A DNA stretch of 33,845 nucleotides from Bacillota bacterium. GTDB lineage: Bacteria > Bacillota > UBA4882 > UBA10575. Numbering within the stretch: the stretch's first letter is position 1; the number at the start of each line of letters is the position of its first letter. Positions 30,646 to 33,845 of the stretch are shown piece by piece. The position numbers and the translations under genes are program-made. Below the pieces are notes generated by a model that searched no databases, was not told the origin of the DNA, and saw only the letters and a program-made list of their open reading frames with translations. The stretch is from positions 1 to 33,845 of the forward strand of contig DUNX01000102.1 of assembly GCA_012839115.1 (NCBI GenBank), given 5' to 3'.

Positions 30646-31078
30646 TGATAACACTAATGATAATATTATTAGAGAATACCGTGAAGGCTTGCAGGCCCAG
30701 ATCGGGATCCTGGAAACCCTTTACCGCCTGGCCGGACGGAAGCGGGAGGCTTTGCTTAAAGAAGATCTGAAGGCGTTGCCGGGAATAATCCAAGAGGAAG
30801 AAGAGGAACTGGCCAAGTTTAAATCCCTGGGAACCCTTGACGAAGAAGTACCCGGGGAACCGGCGCCGGGGATCAGGGAACTCCTGATGGAGAGGGAGTT
30901 TTTGGCCCGGCAGATCCGGGAGATGAACTTCTTTAACCACGAATTGATTGAAGATTCCCTTGCCTATATCCGGTTTTCCCTCCAGCTTTTCCAGGGGCAG
31001 CCCGACTCGTCCCTTTACGGAACCGGCGGTATAAAAGAAACGCCCACCGTCAATTCATTGATTGACATGAGAGGGTGA
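30638..31078 (+). CDS. flgN: FlgN-type flagellar chaperone
   Basis: 146 residues from ATG 30638, chosen for its AGGTGAG SD; TTG 30620 is the alternative. The product is almost wholly helical and acidic (EEEEELAKFK, MEREFLARQIREMNFFNHELIEDSLAYI), as in FlgN/YvyG chaperones that escort FlgK and FlgL to the export apparatus. The identity rests largely on position between flgM and flgK. It overlaps flgM. Confidence 0.85.
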   Translation: MNSDNTNDNIIREYREGLQAQIGILETLYRLAGRKREALLKEDLKALPGIIQEEEEELAKFKSLGTLDEEVPGEPAPGIRELLMEREFLARQIREMNFFNHELIEDSLAYIRFSLQLFQGQPDSSLYGTGGIKETPTVNSLIDMRG

Positions 31079-31083
31079 AAAAA

Positions 31084-32508
31084 ATGCGTTCCACATTTGG
31101 CGGTTTGGAAGTAGGACTGCGCGCGTTACGTGCACAACAGCTTGCTCTGGAGATTACCGGACATAACATCGCCAACGCCGACACCCCCGGTTATTCCCGG
31201 CAGGTGGCAAATTTGACGGCCACGAGACCTTACACCATACCATCCTTTCAACGGCCGGCCACTGCCGGGCAGATCGGAACCGGGGTGGAGGTCGCGGAGA
31301 TCCTGCGCATGCGGGATGAATTCGTCGACGTCCAGATCCGTAAGGAAAGTACCAATCAGGGACAGTGGAAGGCACGCCAGAGTAACCTGGAACAACTAGA
31401 AGTGATTCTGAACGAACCCTCCGACGAAGGAATCGCCGCTCATCTCAATAAATTCTGGAAAAACCTTCAGGAATTGTCTTTCCGTCCCGAAGATATGGCC
31501 ATCCGCTCGGTGATCCAGCAGACGGGGATTGTTTTTACAGATATGCTCCGTCATACCTATAGCCAATTACAAACCCTCCAGCGGGATATCGACGGTCAGG
31601 TAAAGATTATTGGGGGAAGGATTAACAGCCTGGCCCAGCAGATCGCCGCCCTGAATGACGAGATTGGGAAGGTAACCGCTGTGGGTGACAACCCCAACGA
31701 TCTCCTGGACAAGCGGGAACTCCTCGTCCAGGAACTGGCCGGTCTGACCAACATCTCTGTCCAAACCGACCATCTGCAGAGGTATACCATTACCATTTCC
31801 GGGTCGTTGCTGGTCTCGGGGGACCACAGCAATTCCCTGGACTTTGTCGCGAACCCGGAACGGGAAGGTTTAGTCGATGTGGTCTGGGCGGAAACCGGCC
31901 ACCGGGTGGACCTGCGCGGCGGCGAACTCAAAGGCTTGCTGGAGATGAGGGACGAAGAGGTCGCCTTTAACATGAACGCGCTCAATGAGTTTGCTGCCAC
32001 ACTGATTGAAGAGTTTAACCAGGTACACGCAGCCGGGTATGGGCTGAACGGCTCGCACAATTTGGCCTTTTTCAGTGGAACCGGCGCTTATGACATCGGA
32101 ATTACCATAGAGATTATGAATGACCTTAATAATATTGCCGCTTCCATCGACGTCGGAGGAGGGGCGGGGGCGCCGGGGAACGGGGATAACGCCATACGCC
32201 TGGCCAAGGTGCTCAACAACGACTTTTTGATGAACAACGGTACCGCCACCCTTACCGATTACTATGAGACGCTCATTGTCAGGCTGGGCATTAACGCGGA
32301 AAAAGCCAACACAATGCTGGAGAATAAAAACGCCCTTATCCACCACCTGCAAAACCGGCAGGAGTCGGTGGCCGGGGTTTCTTTGGATGAAGAAATGGTT
32401 AATTTGATAAAATTTCAAAACAGCTATAGCGCGGCTTCCCGGATGATCACCGCTGTGGACGAAATGTTGCAGATCCTGATCGCCAATACCGGTATTGTCG
32501 GCCGGTAG
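31084..32508 (+). CDS. flgK: Flagellar hook-associated protein 1, FlgK
   Basis: 474 residues from ATG 31084 (SD GAGGGTGA); GTG 31075 is the alternative. It forms the first junction ring between hook and filament. The N-terminal axial motif is LALEITGHNIANADTPGYSRQ, the central part has GRINSLAQQIAALNDEI and PNDLLDKRELLVQELAGL, and the C-terminal D0 helix has LDEEMVNLIKFQNSYSAASRMITAVDEMLQ. The length is usual for Bacillota. The stop overlaps the CG-alternating tract 32508-32522. Confidence 0.95.
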   Translation: MRSTFGGLEVGLRALRAQQLALEITGHNIANADTPGYSRQVANLTATRPYTIPSFQRPATAGQIGTGVEVAEILRMRDEFVDVQIRKESTNQGQWKARQSNLEQLEVILNEPSDEGIAAHLNKFWKNLQELSFRPEDMAIRSVIQQTGIVFTDMLRHTYSQLQTLQRDIDGQVKIIGGRINSLAQQIAALNDEIGKVTAVGDNPNDLLDKRELLVQELAGLTNISVQTDHLQRYTITISGSLLVSGDHSNSLDFVANPEREGLVDVVWAETGHRVDLRGGELKGLLEMRDEEVAFNMNALNEFAATLIEEFNQVHAAGYGLNGSHNLAFFSGTGAYDIGITIEIMNDLNNIAASIDVGGGAGAPGNGDNAIRLAKVLNNDFLMNNGTATLTDYYETLIVRLGINAEKANTMLENKNALIHHLQNRQESVAGVSLDEEMVNLIKFQNSYSAASRMITAVDEMLQILIANTGIVGR

Positions 32509-32522
32509 CGCGCGCGTGCGCG
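32508..32522. repeat. CG-alternating tract between flgK and flgL
   Basis: Fifteen perfectly alternating purine-pyrimidine bases (GCGCGCGCGTGCGCG) begin inside the flgK stop codon, followed by AAGCGCTTTT. It resembles the tracts at 4152-4206, 6174-6227, 16721-16746 and 21827-21845. Confidence 0.7.
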
Positions 32523-32566
32523 AAGCGCTTTTGCCGGTAAAACGGGTTAGATAAGGGGTGAGAAAA

Positions 32567-33433
32567 ATGCGGGTGACCGAGAACACCATCAACCGAAGGG
32601 TATTGCGGGATATCAACAGTTCCCTCCGGCGTTTGGACCGCAATTACCTGGAGCTTTCTTCCGGAAAACGGCTTCATTATCCCTCCGATGACCCGGTAAG
32701 CCTGGCCATCAGTTTGAAGCTGCGCAATGGCCTCAGGGAAATAGAACAGTACAAACAGAATGGGGAGAACGCCATCGCCTGGCTGAAGACCACCGACTCC
32801 TTGCTTGATGAGTTGACCAAAGTCATGCACCGGTTGAAGGAGATTGCGGTTTACGGGGCCAACTCGACCCTCCCGCAGAGTTCCATGGACGCCTTGGCGA
32901 TCGAAGTCAATGAACTCAAGAACCACATATGGCAAGTCGCCAATACCAGGCATGAAAACCGTTATCTTTTCGCCGGGCAACAGACCAAAACACCTCCTTA
33001 TGACGATAGCTTCAATTACCAAGGTGATAACCGGCCCCTGCTGGCGGAGGTCGGAACCGGCGTGCTGTTGGAGTATAGCGTCCCCGGCCCGGAGGTCTTT
33101 GGCGACATCTTTAACGAGCTTGATGATTTGGAAGCCCATCTCAGGAATATGGAACATGAAAGCGTCTCCGGGGATTTGGGCGTGCTGGAGCAACGGCTGG
33201 ACCAGATTCTGATTGTCCGTGCCGCACTGGGCGCCAAGGCCAACCGTTTGGAAAGGAATATTGAGCGCCTGGATATTATGGATGTTAATTACAGCGGGCT
33301 GCTGAGTAAGAATGAAGACACGGATATCGCTGAAGCGGTGATGCGCCTGAAAATGCACGAACACGTTTACGAAGCGGCGCTGGCGACCAGCGCCCGCATT
33401 CTCCAAACCACATTAGTCAACTATCTGCGCTGA
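32567..33433 (+). CDS. flgL: Flagellar hook-associated protein 3, FlgL
   Basis: 288 residues from ATG 32567 (AGGGGTGA five bases upstream); GTG 32558 is the alternative. It forms the second hook-filament junction ring. The flagellin-like N-terminus is MRVTENTINRRVLRDIN with LSSGKRLHYPSDDPV; the middle has NTRHENRYLFAGQQTKTPPY, and the C-terminal helix ends MRLKMHEHVYEAALATSARILQTTLVNYLR. It is followed by fliW. Confidence 0.95.
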   Translation: MRVTENTINRRVLRDINSSLRRLDRNYLELSSGKRLHYPSDDPVSLAISLKLRNGLREIEQYKQNGENAIAWLKTTDSLLDELTKVMHRLKEIAVYGANSTLPQSSMDALAIEVNELKNHIWQVANTRHENRYLFAGQQTKTPPYDDSFNYQGDNRPLLAEVGTGVLLEYSVPGPEVFGDIFNELDDLEAHLRNMEHESVSGDLGVLEQRLDQILIVRAALGAKANRLERNIERLDIMDVNYSGLLSKNEDTDIAEAVMRLKMHEHVYEAALATSARILQTTLVNYLR

Positions 33434-33465
33434 TCCGGGAGAACCGATGTTAAGGTGGGAACAGA

Positions 33466-33845
33466 ATGAAAATTAATACAAAATTCTATAACGAAATTGA
33501 AGTGGCGGAGGAAAAGATCTTCTTTTTCCCCCAGGGCCTGCCGGGCTTTCCCGGCGAACGCCGCTTTGTTTACCTCCAGGAAGAAGAGGGCTTTTTTGGC
33601 TGTCTCCAGTCGGTCGATAATCCGGAAGTAGCCTTTATTGTCATTACACCGTACGAGGTCTGCCCGGGTTACGAAATCGAGCTGGATGATACGGCAACGG
33701 AAGAATTGGAACTGACTGCGGCAGAAGACGCCTTGCTCTTGGCGATTGTCACCATTCCGCCGGGCCGCCCGGAGGATGCCACCGTCAACCTTCAGGCGCC
33801 GTTGGTTCTCAATACCGCCCGCCACCGCGGGAGCCAAGTGATTAT
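33466..33845 (+). CDS. fliW: Flagellar assembly factor FliW (3' end missing)
   Basis: 126 codons up to the window edge, of about 145-150 expected. FliW binds flagellin and releases CsrA when flagellin is exported. MKINTKFYNEIEV, FFFPQGLPGFPGERRFVYLQ, GCLQSVDNPEVAFIVITPY and VNLQAPLVLNTARHRGSQV are typical. ATG 33466 has AAGGTGGGA upstream. csrA is expected next. Confidence 0.93.
   Translation, partial: MKINTKFYNEIEVAEEKIFFFPQGLPGFPGERRFVYLQEEEGFFGCLQSVDNPEVAFIVITPYEVCPGYEIELDDTATEELELTAAEDALLLAIVTIPPGRPEDATVNLQAPLVLNTARHRGSQVI

Noticed and set aside
1-33845. tRNA, rRNA, CRISPR array, insertion sequence or prophage genes
   Set aside because: No cloverleaf with TTC-type T loop, no spaced direct-repeat array, and no transposase, integrase or phage protein was recognised on either strand.

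Overview
The window looks like a chromosomal segment of an endospore-forming, flagellated member of the Bacillota (Firmicutes). Sporulation is indicated by a SpoIIP-type cell-wall hydrolase and a CotS/CotSA/YtcA/YtcB-like spore-surface polysaccharide cluster. Motility is indicated by flgM-flgN-flgK-flgL-fliW directly behind comFA-comFC, the same order as in Bacillus subtilis. A Rex redox repressor and a DUF5320/DUF134 pair suggest an anaerobe. Cellobiose phosphorylase and a sugar-type ABC transporter suggest growth on oligosaccharides. Neither solute-binding protein has a lipobox cysteine, which hints at, but does not prove, a periplasm (diderm envelope). Genes are dense, strong Shine-Dalgarno (SD) sites are common, and GTG/TTG starts are frequent.

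Layout. 1-1612: tail of an unknown gene, a putative metal-related membrane protein, and a DUF5320 gene behind a near-perfect promoter flanked by two copies of a palindromic operator. 1707-9159 (all minus): a six-gene block read as histidine kinase, solute-binding protein 1, two permeases, solute-binding protein 2, NarL-type response regulator. Its gaps hold promoters, a large intercistronic hairpin, a triple-hairpin array, an SD-masking inverted repeat and a 16-bp tandem repeat. 9442-9959: DUF134 regulator, translationally coupled to a 16-residue tyrosine-rich peptide. 10034-11350 (minus): aspartate kinase. 11607-16706: CotS-like kinase with a lysine-rich extension, CotSA/YtcC-like glycosyltransferase, UDP-glucose dehydrogenase, sugar-nucleotide epimerase. 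17040-17984: YjbQ protein and a RseC-like protein. 18141-21773: LacI-type repressor with a likely own operator, then cellobiose phosphorylase. 21774-22146: GC-rich non-coding stretch with several stable hairpins and a heptamer repeat. 22147-23259 (minus): SpoIIP. 23567-29957: Rex, Gx-transporter-type membrane protein, RecD2, ComFA with an in-frame Ser-x-x-Glu repeat, ComFC. 29999-33845: YvyF-like protein, a sigma-28-type promoter, FlgM, FlgN, FlgK, FlgL and a FliW cut by the window edge.

How the parts may work together. The minus-strand block reads as a self-contained sensing and uptake module: two binding proteins, one permease pair, no ATPase in the window, and its own two-component system. 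Imported or locally released cellobiose could be split by the phosphorylase under LacI control. The CotS cluster would make and attach a uronate-containing spore-surface glycan. The comF-flagellar run is a conserved late-flagellar arrangement under sigma-28. The less ordinary signals are the tandem operator at the DUF5320 gene, the duplicated CxISD membrane protein, the ComFA repeat, the coupled tyrosine-rich peptide, the hairpin-rich element at 21900-22034, and the recurrent CG-alternating hairpins in intergenic gaps. All functional statements are read from sequence and remembered family features; no search was run.
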